NCBI GenBank assembly: GCA_937884735.1
Contig: CAKZYI010000431.1
Coordinates: 1 to 7,182, forward strand
DNA length: 7,182 nt
Origin: an uncultured Pleurocapsa sp.
GTDB lineage: Bacteria; Cyanobacteriota; Cyanobacteriia; Cyanobacteriales; Xenococcaceae
Direction: 5' to 3'
In this document: positions 1 to 5,904 of the stretch, piece by piece
Layout: the number at the start of each line of letters is the position of its first letter
Position numbering within the stretch: position 1 is the first letter of the stretch
The notes under the pieces: model-generated
What the model was told of the DNA's origin: nothing
What the model saw: only the letters and a program-made list of their open reading frames with translations
The model's database searches: none
Program-made: the position numbers and the translations under genes

Positions 1-374
1 GCCGTACCGACAAAGGCATAGTTTGTTTTGCTCAACCAAGCATAAAGCAAAGGGACAATATCTCCCACGGCTAAGATTGCACCACCACTTTTACCCCATT
101 GACGAACTAACTTAATTTGTTCTAGGGTTAATTTAACCAAACCACCGCGGACATCTTTCCATAGTGGATTACCGCCCATGTAGATAAATCCACCAGAAGG
201 CATCTGCTGTACTCTTCCTGCGATCGCAATGTTAGAATTTTTATAAGCGTAGCCTTGTCCCACAATGGGCAAAGCTGCTAATTCTAGTTTTTGGTTAACA
301 TTTTGTAACTGTTTTATAATGCGAATAGCAATTTGATCTTCGCCATGACCGTTACTGAGAATTAGCAGTTTCAT
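1..374 (-). CDS. lipid-A-disaccharide synthase-related protein, N-terminal part (cut by window edge)
   Basis: The first 124 residues are visible, opening with ATG at 374; the rest lies outside the window. The N-terminus reads MKLLILSNGHGED, followed by PSGGF near residues 59-63 and AVGDIVPLLYAWLS near 102-115. From memory these match the cyanobacterial proteins called lipid-A-disaccharide synthase-related, which are distant relatives of the GT-B glycosyltransferase LpxB. Their substrate is not established, so a role in envelope glycolipid synthesis is inference from the family name only. SNGHGED fits the glycine-rich first loop of the N-terminal Rossmann-like domain. No convincing Shine-Dalgarno precedes the ATG; the start is chosen because the family motif begins right there. 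It is divergent from the small membrane-protein gene at 420, with 45 bases between the starts. An exact HIP1 octamer lies in the gene at 220-227. Family assignment is fairly sure; function is not. Confidence 0.8.
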   Translation of the reverse strand, partial: MKLLILSNGHGEDQIAIRIIKQLQNVNQKLELAALPIVGQGYAYKNSNIAIAGRVQQMPSGGFIYMGGNPLWKDVRGGLVKLTLEQIKLVRQWGKSGGAILAVGDIVPLLYAWLSKTNYAFVGT

Positions 375-419
375 TCGTTTTGATTGATTAAATTAATCTG
401 GCTCTATTTTAAGCACTTA

Positions 420-710
420 ATGATATATCTAATCGTTGCTATTAATTTCTCAATTACTCTACTCAATATCTATATAGCTTTAAGAGTTTGGCAATTAGGT
501 CTACTGGTAGCCAGAATCAATACTATTGTAGTTAACTATGAAGGTTATTTTAATCTCGTACTCAAAGCTACCCCAACTGTGATTTATCAAGGGCAAACTA
601 ACATACATCAAATTCGTCAACGCTATGACCTAATTCAATTACAAGTAGCCAAAATCAAACAGCTAATTTGGTTAATTGACTGGAGCTATAGCACTTGGCG
701 TAAAATCTAA
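420..710 (+). CDS. small conserved single-span membrane protein (96 aa), function unknown
   Basis: The protein has one hydrophobic N-terminal segment (about residues 2-21, rich in I, L, V and F). A mostly helical, moderately basic tail follows, containing RVWQL, VLKATP, and a Q/R-rich stretch around residues 58-80 (QGQTNIHQIRQRYD). It looks like a membrane-anchored protein with a cytoplasmic coiled or amphipathic tail. It resembles small uncharacterised cyanobacterial proteins I recall, but I cannot name a family. A TTG 36 bases upstream (384) would add 12 residues, including a second hydrophobic patch. I prefer the ATG at 420 because it puts the membrane segment at the N-terminus, although neither start has a good ribosome binding site. 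The gene is divergent from the lipid-A-synthase-like gene and convergent with the 73-residue gene, with only 26 bases between the stops. Confidence 0.65.
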   Translation: MIYLIVAINFSITLLNIYIALRVWQLGLLVARINTIVVNYEGYFNLVLKATPTVIYQGQTNIHQIRQRYDLIQLQVAKIKQLIWLIDWSYSTWRKI

Positions 711-729
711 GATATTTAATTCAAAGTCA

Positions 730-751
730 ATGGTAACTAAACAGATACCAT
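730..751. repeat. short inverted repeat at convergent gene ends
   Basis: ATGGTA (730-735) and TACCAT (746-751) form a perfect 6-bp inverted repeat around a 10-base loop. It sits where two convergent genes end and overlaps the last codons of the 73-residue gene. No T-run follows on either strand, so it is at best a weak bidirectional transcription end. Confidence 0.25.
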
Positions 752-958
752 TCGCGCTTCAGCCGTATCTTTAATTAAACTAATTTTAGAGTGAAGATAA
801 TCGTTTAAGCAGACGCGCTCTTTATCAGCTAAGGGTTTTTGAGCGTCTATTCTGCTTAATAATCGCTGTATTAATTCTGTTTCGCCGATTTCCAACAATT
901 CTGAGGCATTAGTAGTTTCTATTAAACTCCAGGTTTGGCGCAATAATGTAATATTCAA
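737..958 (-). CDS. conserved small cyanobacterial protein (73 aa), function unknown
   Basis: A 73-residue soluble, probably all-helical protein. Landmarks are LLRQTWSLIE near the N-terminus, a central ETELIQRLLSRI helix, and the C-terminal SKISLIKDTAEAR. I recall similar proteins of about 70 residues with an LRQ-W-S-E start and an S/L-IR-D-A-AR end in many cyanobacteria, with no assigned function and no recognisable catalytic motif. The start is TTG at 958. It is supported by a good Shine-Dalgarno AAGAGG whose last base lies 9 bases upstream, and by the family-like N-terminus; no in-frame ATG is available. A candidate promoter lies at 1015-1042, giving a leader of about 50 bases. The gene appears to be a single transcription unit, convergent with the 96-residue gene. 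Confidence 0.7.
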   Translation of the reverse strand: MNITLLRQTWSLIETTNASELLEIGETELIQRLLSRIDAQKPLADKERVCLNDYLHSKISLIKDTAEARMVSV

Positions 959-1014
959 AATGCTTGACCTCTTAATAAGTAATGTTGTTTGGCTCGTAGT
1001 TGAACTTTAGCAAC

Positions 1015-1042
1015 ACTATAAATCTTAGTTCAATCGAAGCAA
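1015..1042 (-). promoter_or_regulatory. candidate sigma70-type promoter for the 73-aa gene
   Basis: On the minus strand TTGCTT (1037-1042) and TATAGT (1015-1020) are separated by 16 bases. The -10 matches consensus at five of six positions; the -35 keeps only the TTG core. It would start transcription near 1008, about 50 bases upstream of the TTG start codon. The region is AT-rich, so chance matches are possible. Confidence 0.4.
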
Positions 1043-1138
1043 ATATAAAGAAAATATTGAGATTATAGGTGGATATTTACACAAAGCTTAATATTGCTAT
1101 TTTATTGTTTACTAAGATTATCTCTGGTATTAAATACT

Positions 1139-2023
1139 CTATTTAAGCTCTGGGTGCTTCGTCGCACTACAAGAATCCCCTAGCTGATTGATTTTGGAAA
1201 TCAACTGGTATAAACGACCCAAATTTTTCTGATTAAAGTGGAAAGTTAAGCGAGGCAAGGTTGCACTCTCTAGATCCTTAACTTCTTCTGGCAATACTCC
1301 ACTCTTATTTATTTTGCCTTCAACTAGAAGATCGCTAAATTCCTGATTGAGAGATTCGACTGCGGCATCAGATAACTCTAGTTTGAGACGCATAACCAAT
1401 AGCTTACCAACGTAACGACTAGAATGATAAACTCGGTAAAAATCCTTGATAGTTTTACAAGCTACATCCAAGTTATCGGTAATAGTATAAAGGCTAGGGT
1501 CGTCTGGACTAATTAAACCATTATCTTTTAATTGCTGGCAGATGTAATTGTTCCACGAGTGCCAATAGTCTCCTCCTGGCTTGTCAACCAATACTAAAGG
1601 TACAGGGCCATATTTACCCGTTTGACAAAGGGTGAGAGTTTCAAAGGCTTCATCTTGAGTACCAAAGCCGCCAGGAAAAAGTGCGATCGCATCACTTTCT
1701 TTAAGGTAAAAGAGTTTGCGGGTGAAAAAATACTTGAAGTCAATTAAATTATCATCACCATTGATAGCAGAGTTGGCACCCTGTTCAAAAGGGAGTCTAA
1801 TATTTAAGCCGAAGGAATTATCTCTACCTGCACCTTCATTACCAGCTTGCATAATACCGCCGCCCGCTCCTGTAATAACCATAAATCCTGCTTGGGGAAT
1901 ACAGCGAGCAAAATCAGCCGCTAATTGATATTCAGCTTGTTGGGGAGAAGTCCTAGCCGAGCCAAAAATAGCGATTTTTCTGGTGTGTCGATAAGGATAA
2001 AATTTTTGAAAACCCTGCTCCAT
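1139..2023 (-). CDS. LOG-family (lysine-decarboxylase-like) protein, N-terminally shortened by an upstream stop
   Basis: A Rossmann-fold LOG-family protein of 294 residues from ATG 2023. It has the nucleotide-binding IFGSAR (19-24), the glycine-rich ITGAGGGIMQAGNEGA (50-65), and the family signature PGGFGTQDE (117-125), which carries the catalytic glutamate equivalent. FFTRKLF (99-105) includes the conserved arginine. Characterised LOG proteins hydrolyse N6-substituted or plain purine nucleoside 5'-monophosphates to base plus ribose 5-phosphate. This longer cyanobacterial subgroup, with a C-terminal extension after about residue 190, has no assigned substrate that I know. Relatives I recall are about 350 residues and begin 60 or so residues earlier. 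Here that segment is present upstream in the same frame but contains a TAA at 2135-2137. ATG 2023 is the first ATG, GTG or TTG in this frame after that stop, with only weak ribosome-binding potential before it. The signature residues are intact, so a restarted product could still fold, or the gene may be newly inactivated. Confidence 0.8.
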   Translation of the reverse strand: MEQGFQKFYPYRHTRKIAIFGSARTSPQQAEYQLAADFARCIPQAGFMVITGAGGGIMQAGNEGAGRDNSFGLNIRLPFEQGANSAINGDDNLIDFKYFFTRKLFYLKESDAIALFPGGFGTQDEAFETLTLCQTGKYGPVPLVLVDKPGGDYWHSWNNYICQQLKDNGLISPDDPSLYTITDNLDVACKTIKDFYRVYHSSRYVGKLLVMRLKLELSDAAVESLNQEFSDLLVEGKINKSGVLPEEVKDLESATLPRLTFHFNQKNLGRLYQLISKINQLGDSCSATKHPELK

Positions 2024-2206
2024 ATCTTCTAGGGATGCAGTTAGTATTTTCCAATTAAGACGTTCGGTATCTGATGCAGAAATTCTTAAAATGGCTCCTA
2101 AGGCTCTTTGAATGTACTTGCGATCGGGATGAGCTTATAGTTCTGCAAGCAAATTTTTTAGCTGTCGATCGAGTAAATTTGAGTCGTTGGAAGAAGATAA
2201 AGCCAT
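2024..2206 (-). pseudogene. N-terminal extension of the LOG-family gene, interrupted by an in-frame TAA
   Basis: Reading from ATG 2206 gives 23 codons, then TAA at 2135-2137, then 37 more codons that run without another stop into ATG 2023 in the same frame. The text after the stop includes DRKYIQRALGAILRI and ERLNWKILTASLED, which resembles the helical N-terminal extension I recall in full-length cyanobacterial LOG-family proteins (typically QRA, LDWKIL and DME-GF blocks). If the TAA were CAA (glutamine), one C-to-T transition away, the gene would be 1139-2206 encoding 355 residues, the usual family size. No frameshift is needed. The upstream ATG has only a weak ribosome binding site. Either the mutation is real and recent, or it is a sequence error. 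Confidence 0.7.
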
Positions 2207-2693
2207 ATAACTATCACTTACAATGATTTGACTCTATTAATTGTAACGATAGTAACACAACATTTAGAGCTATTAAGATGCTTCGAGGTTGCAACGGGTT
2301 CTTATTTCGCTATGGATTTGCCAAACAATTAAACAGCTAGTTTGTTTTGTTGAAGCGAATAAATATCTAAAATATCTAAAAAAAGAGAAATCAAATTGAA
2401 GAGAAGTTTCTAGCTTTTGAGTTGATAAATAGTAGAATCATTGGCGATCGCAATTGTTAACATCTAGCCCTAACTACCGATCTACCAAACCTGTTCCAGT
2501 GTATCTTGAAAAAATCAAAAGTTGAGTCTAATAAAGACCATCGATAACTCAATCAACTATCTTGAGAAACAATTGAAAGGTATGCTACACAAACGGCAGT
2601 TACCATACCAATTGTCCAGACAGCTAGAATTTTGCTTCAGCCTAACCCCATAAAAAGATTTGCTGAAGCTGCCCTGAATATCTAAGAAAAAGT
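2207..2693. other. 487-base intergenic spacer between the LOG-family gene and trxA
   Basis: I see no convincing gene here. The spacer is AT-rich, with an exact HIP1 octamer at 2444-2451 and an 8-bp inverted repeat near the trxA end (2634-2669). A 22-codon frame from ATG 2582 has no recognisable content. It must hold the promoter of the LOG-family gene; a TACAAT on the minus strand about 35 bases upstream of ATG 2206 could be a -10, but it lacks a good -35. The length is unusual beside the short gaps elsewhere in the window, so a decayed gene or an unrecognised small RNA is possible. Confidence 0.4.
2634..2669 (-). terminator. possible transcription end downstream of trxA
   Basis: GCTTCAGC (2634-2641) and GCTGAAGC (2662-2669) form a perfect 8-bp inverted repeat around a 20-base loop, 25 bases past the trxA stop. 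The loop is long and neither strand has a clear T-run after the stem, so this is a hairpin that could protect or end the transcript, not a textbook intrinsic terminator. Confidence 0.35.
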
Positions 2694-3020
2694 TTAAAGA
2701 TACTTTTCTAATGTATTTGCCAAGGTAGTTTTGGGTACTGCTCCTACAACCATATCTACTCGTTGTCCATCCTTATATATCATTAAGGTAGGAATACTGC
2801 GAATACCATACTGTCTAGCTTCTTGGGGATTTTCGTCAGTATTTAACTTGACTACTTTAATTTGTCCTTCGTACTGCTCGGCAATTTCGTCCACTACAGG
2901 AGCAACCATACGGCAAGGGCCACACCAAGGGGCCCAAAAGTCTACTAGTACAGGGACAGAGCTTTCTAAAACTTCATTTGGAAAACTCGCATCTGTTACT
3001 GGCGCGGCTGATGATGACAT
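2694..3020 (-). CDS. trxA: thioredoxin (TrxA, m-type)
   Basis: A complete 108-residue thioredoxin, a cytoplasmic dithiol-disulfide reductase that passes electrons from ferredoxin- or NADPH-thioredoxin reductase to target enzymes. The active site is WCGPC (residues 32-36), preceded by VDFWAP with the buried Asp27. The cis-proline loop SIPT is at 75-78, and a GAVPK turn lies near the C-terminus. Length and motifs match the standard m-type cyanobacterial TrxA. A GTG at 3044 would add eight residues. I chose ATG 3020 because a strong AAGGA lies 10 bases upstream of it and the extra residues merely translate that ribosome binding site. Yfr1 lies upstream on the same strand and ends in its own terminator about 140 bases before this start, so trxA probably has its own promoter. 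A TAAAAT in the leader (minus strand, about 50 bases upstream) is a weak candidate -10. Confidence 0.96.
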   Translation of the reverse strand: MSSSAAPVTDASFPNEVLESSVPVLVDFWAPWCGPCRMVAPVVDEIAEQYEGQIKVVKLNTDENPQEARQYGIRSIPTLMIYKDGQRVDMVVGAVPKTTLANTLEKYL

Positions 3021-3159
3021 ATTTATTAAGTCCTTATTTCCCACAAATCCTAATCAATAATACAGAATTTTACCATAGCCAATGGTGAAGACTGCATTAA
3101 GCAACCAGACTTTACATCTAAAGTATGAGGAACAGTCAAAAGTATGAAAAATATTTTAA

Positions 3160-3191
3160 AGAGAAAACCGCCCGACAAAATTTTCGAGCGG
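3160..3191 (-). terminator. intrinsic terminator of Yfr1
   Basis: On the minus strand CCGCTCG (3185-3191) pairs with CGGGCGG (3168-3174), seven pairs including one G-U, around a 10-base loop. TTTTCTCT follows. This is the strongest intrinsic terminator in the window and forms the 3' hairpin of Yfr1. Confidence 0.88.
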
Positions 3192-3233
3192 AGTGTGGTG
3201 TGAGGAGTGAACGGAGACAAAAAAGTTTCCGTT
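3160..3233 (-). ncRNA. yfr1: Yfr1 small regulatory RNA
   Basis: On the minus strand the RNA would read, in order: a 5' hairpin (AACGGA at 3228-3233 pairing with TCCGTT at 3210-3215), the single-stranded ACTCCTCACAC (3198-3208), then a GC-rich hairpin followed by a T-tract. The 11-base element is identical to the ultraconserved Yfr1 core, and the two-hairpin layout and length of about 70 bases match that family. Yfr1 is known to lie next to trxA in many cyanobacteria, as it does here, often with guaB on the other side; here the neighbour is a DUF2079 gene. Published work describes Yfr1 as an antisense regulator of mRNAs for outer membrane and transport proteins through the CUCCUC core. Ends are approximate: the 5' end is set by the -10 element at 3242-3247 and the 3' end by the T-tract. 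Confidence 0.93.
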
Positions 3234-3241
3234 ACATCTCT

Positions 3242-3247
3242 ATTCTA
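3242..3247 (-). promoter_or_regulatory. -10 element of the Yfr1 promoter
   Basis: The minus strand carries TAGAAT (five of six consensus bases) ending 8 bases before the inferred first base of Yfr1. The corresponding -35 region is poor (TGGCAA at 17-base spacing). The element lies within a perfect 6-bp palindrome, TCTATT (3239-3244) and AATAGA (3249-3254) with a four-base centre, which could be an operator or chance. Confidence 0.55.
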
Positions 3248-3325
3248 AAATAGAACTTTAAAATTGCCAGAAGTTTCTTGTTTTTGCTAACAGAAAGATA
3301 TATTTTTTTTAGATTAATTTTAGAT

Positions 3326-3357
3326 TTGACACAAAAGTTAGTCTGAATAGATAAAAT
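3326..3357 (+). promoter_or_regulatory. candidate promoter of the DUF2079 gene
   Basis: A perfect -35 TTGACA lies at 3326-3331. Possible -10 elements are GATAAA at 3350-3355 (18-base spacing, four of six) and TAAAAT at 3352-3357 (20-base spacing, five of six). Transcription would start near 3363, giving a short leader of about 15-20 bases. It points away from the Yfr1 promoter, so the two units are divergently transcribed from the 3230-3360 interval. Confidence 0.5.
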
Positions 3358-3378
3358 GTAGCGAGCAAATTCTGTGGA

Positions 3379-5043
3379 ATGAAAATGTTATCTAAATTGA
3401 GTATCGATTCTGAGAAAAAAATTCTTATTTGCTCGGCAATCGCTTTTTTTATATGTACCCTATCCTTAACACTACATCGTCATTTTTCGTTTTATTCTTC
3501 TTACGATCAAGGAATTTTTAATCAAGTCTTTTGGAATGGTACTCACGGTAACTTTTTTCAAAGTACTCTTTCTTCACAACTTTCTACTAATGTTGTTCAT
3601 AGTCAAGAAGTACCCTATGTGGCATATCATCGTCTGGGACAACATTTTACCCCAGCCTTATTAATTTGGTTGCCAATTTATTATTTGTTTCCCCATCCTG
3701 CTACTCTAACGGTTTTGCAAGCAACATTTGTTACCGCAGCAGGATTAGTACTTTATGCTTTGGCTAGAGTTTATTTAGAACATGCGATCGCTATTTTAAT
3801 TACCCTCAGTTTTTACGGTGCAAACGCAGTATTTGGGCCTACCTTAGCCAACTTTCATGATATTTCTCAAATACCATTGTTTATCTTCAGCCTTTTATTG
3901 GCAATGGAAAAACGTTGGTGGTGGCTGTTTGGAATTTTAATAGTCTGTGTTTTAGCAGTACGGGAAGACAGCGGAATCACTCTTTTTGGGATTGGGATGT
4001 ATATGATTCTCAGCCGACGATTTCCCCGTATTGGTTTGGCAGTATGCAGCCTTAGTTTTCTTTATATAGTTGCATTGACTAATCTGGTTATGCCAATGTT
4101 TTCCGATGATATTTCTAAACGATTTATGTTGGAAAGATTCGGACAGTATGCTGATGGAGATGAAGCCTCTACCCTAGAAATCATCAAGAACATGCTAACT
4201 AGCCCTGGTTTGCTGTTGGTAGAGTTGTTTACCCCTGTTTTTGATACATTTAAATATTTATTGGGTCAATGGCTGCCCTTAGCGTTTATTCCTGCTGTTG
4301 CCCCCGCGTCTTGGGCGATCGCTGGTTTTCCACTATTAAAGCTACTATTAGGTAAAGGGCAAACCGTATTAGTAATCTCGATTCGCTACGCTATGAGCGT
4401 CACTCCTGGTTTATTTTACGGAGCAATTTTGTGGTGGGCAGGACAAGGTTTTGGGAATATAAATAAGCCTTTAAAAGAGTGTAAACCCAGAAAATTGCGA
4501 CCAAAGTTTCGCAAATTTTGGATTTTTTGCATTTGTCTGTCGATCTTTTTTACAATTACTTCAAATCCCAGTAGAACATTATCTTTTATAATTCCTGATG
4601 CCATTAACCCAACGGTATATGTTTCTGCACCGAAGCAATGGCAGCACGTACCCCATATTAAAAAGCTTTTAGCACAAATTCCTGATGACAAAAGCGTTTC
4701 TGCCTCTACTCACATAATTCCTCACCTTTCTAGTCGAAGAGAAATAATTCGCATACCAGGATTAGAGATTAGGAACGACAAGCAAGAAGTCAATCAAGTA
4801 GACTATATCATTGTCGATCTTTGGCAAATGGAACAATACGTGCCTGCTTTTGGTGAAGATCGAGACTGGCTTAATATCTCTAATAATCTGATCGATTCAG
4901 TTACAGACAAACAAGAATACGGAGTTATAGATTTCTCTGACGGGGTGATTTTGTTAAAGAAAAATGTTAAGTCTAATAGTAAGGCTTTTTCTGAATGGAA
5001 AACTTATCAAGCAAAAATTGAATCAATATTAGAGTCTGAATAA
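3379..5043 (+). CDS. DUF2079 polytopic membrane protein (possible GT-C-type glycosyltransferase relative)
   Basis: A 554-residue inner membrane protein with about ten hydrophobic spans between residues 14 and 395 and a soluble C-terminal domain of about 150 residues. DUF2079 hallmarks are visible: SYDQGIFNQ (41-49) after the first span, GQHFTP (87-92), NFHD (158-161), REDSG (195-199, where relatives often have KED), and PHLSSR (448-453) plus VDYIIVD (474-480) in the C-terminal domain. The family is thought to be related to GT-C fold enzymes that use polyprenyl-linked sugars, which would make the acidic residues at 43 and 161 candidate active-site positions; that is inference. Two ATGs, 3379 and 3385, are possible. 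GTGGA spaced for the second slightly favours 3385, a difference of two residues. It has its own promoter, is divergent from Yfr1-trxA, and ends 21 bases before the convergent peptidase gene. HIP1 octamers lie at 3784-3791 and 4315-4322. Confidence 0.88.
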   Translation: MKMLSKLSIDSEKKILICSAIAFFICTLSLTLHRHFSFYSSYDQGIFNQVFWNGTHGNFFQSTLSSQLSTNVVHSQEVPYVAYHRLGQHFTPALLIWLPIYYLFPHPATLTVLQATFVTAAGLVLYALARVYLEHAIAILITLSFYGANAVFGPTLANFHDISQIPLFIFSLLLAMEKRWWWLFGILIVCVLAVREDSGITLFGIGMYMILSRRFPRIGLAVCSLSFLYIVALTNLVMPMFSDDISKRFMLERFGQYADGDEASTLEIIKNMLTSPGLLLVELFTPVFDTFKYLLGQWLPLAFIPAVAPASWAIAGFPLLKLLLGKGQTVLVISIRYAMSVTPGLFYGAILWWAGQGFGNINKPLKECKPRKLRPKFRKFWIFCICLSIFFTITSNPSRTLSFIIPDAINPTVYVSAPKQWQHVPHIKKLLAQIPDDKSVSASTHIIPHLSSRREIIRIPGLEIRNDKQEVNQVDYIIVDLWQMEQYVPAFGEDRDWLNISNNLIDSVTDKQEYGVIDFSDGVILLKKNVKSNSKAFSEWKTYQAKIESILESE

Positions 5044-5064
5044 TTAATTGTTCGTTGTCAATTA

Positions 5065-5745
5065 TCAACTATCCATGATTAATTGTTTTTCATACGTTTT
5101 CCATTCAGGCATAAACTTGGTCATATAGGCATAAAAGCGATCGCCATGACCCCGTTCTAATAAATGTACTAGTTCGTGAACTACGACGTATTCTAGGCAA
5201 TGTTGAGGCTTCTTTATTAATTCCAAATTAAGCCAAATTCGCTTTGCTTGAGTGTTGCAAGTACCCCAGCGGGTTTTCATTTTTTTGACTCCCCAATCAT
5301 TAGTTTTAACTCCGATAATCTTTTCCCATTTAGCTATCAGGCTAGGAAGTTCGGCTTTTAGTTGTTGGCGATACCAGCTAATTAATACCTGTTCTTTTTG
5401 TTCTGTAATACTGCCATGTCTGACATACAAATCTAAATAATTATCTCTGATTATGACTTTTGGTGATGCTTGGTAATAAATAACGTTGAGTAAAAAGCGA
5501 TCGCCTTTATAGTAATGGATTTCTCCCGATACGTATTGTTTGGCATATGTGACAGGTTGGTTTTTACATTTATTCTGTTTCTTTTCAATCCAGTTTTTTT
5601 TAGCGATAACAAATTTTTTGATAGTTGCATCATCCAATCTGCGAGGCGACACAATCCTTACCTCGCCATTAGGGGGATATATTTTGATATATAGGTTTTT
5701 AATATCTTTTCTGACTACATCAACTGTTAGATTACCAATCTGCAT
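5065..5745 (-). CDS. YgjP-type zinc metallopeptidase (DUF45, M48-like)
   Basis: A 226-residue soluble protein with no signal peptide. The zinc motif HELVH is at residues 190-194, in VVVHELVHLLERGHGDRF, with a further histidine (200) and the downstream FMPEWK typical of the YgjP-like family. The second family block, MKTRWGTC, is at 156-163, before the WLNLELI strand. The N-terminal half is the usual beta-rich DUF45 region. Family members are predicted peptidases with no well-established substrate. Some are encoded beside type I restriction genes, but no such genes occur here. The length matches the family. ATG 5745 is chosen because the protein starts at the usual point; the ribosome binding site is weak (AAAAG). 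It is convergent with the DUF2079 gene. Two HIP1 octamers (5137-5144 and 5497-5504) fall inside it. Confidence 0.9.
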   Translation of the reverse strand: MQIGNLTVDVVRKDIKNLYIKIYPPNGEVRIVSPRRLDDATIKKFVIAKKNWIEKKQNKCKNQPVTYAKQYVSGEIHYYKGDRFLLNVIYYQASPKVIIRDNYLDLYVRHGSITEQKEQVLISWYRQQLKAELPSLIAKWEKIIGVKTNDWGVKKMKTRWGTCNTQAKRIWLNLELIKKPQHCLEYVVVHELVHLLERGHGDRFYAYMTKFMPEWKTYEKQLIMDS

Positions 5746-5799
5746 AACAAACTTTTACTTACCTTTGGTAATTTTAGTCTTTATGGATTACGAACAACA

Positions 5800-5821
5800 T
5801 ATATATCTTATATATATCTAA
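5800..5821. repeat. 11-bp AT-rich tandem duplication
   Basis: TATATATCTTA (5800-5810) is followed at once by TATATATCTAA (5811-5821), which differs at one base. It lies 55-76 bases upstream of the peptidase start. The minus strand of this stretch offers several TATA-type -10 look-alikes, so it probably lies in or near that gene's promoter. Confidence 0.5.
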
Positions 5822-5863
5822 ATTATCCTGATGATTATCCTTTGATAAGATCGGTTCGCCCTA

Positions 5864-5884
5864 CAAAATTACTTAGTTAGTAAT
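5864..5884 (-). terminator. weak AT-rich terminator candidate for dedA
   Basis: On the minus strand ATTACT (5879-5884) and AGTAAT (5868-5873) form a perfect 6-bp hairpin with a five-base loop, followed by TTTT (5864-5867). It lies about 20 bases past the DedA-family stop. The stem has few G-C pairs, so termination would be inefficient. Confidence 0.4.
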
Positions 5885-5904
5885 CAGTAATTATTAGCCA
5901 AACT

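Noticed and set aside
1131..1145. TAAATA-GAG-TATTTA hairpin over the LOG-family stop codon as a terminator
   Set aside because: The stem is purely A-T, with a three-base loop and no T-run after it, so it is unlikely to end transcription.
2582..2650. A 22-codon plus-strand ORF in the trxA-LOG spacer
   Set aside because: Too short, with no recognisable content and not supported by context.
2731..3060. Plus-strand frame of 109 codons opposite trxA
   Set aside because: It is a shadow of thioredoxin; the minus strand carries the WCGPC active site and a proper ribosome binding site.
4416..4691. Minus-strand frame inside the DUF2079 gene
   Set aside because: The plus strand is one continuous family-like protein. 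The antisense frame has no motif or ribosome binding site.
5252..5821. Several frames overlapping the peptidase gene on both strands
   Set aside because: They overlap conserved parts of the HELVH-containing protein or run into its promoter, and their translations look non-biological.
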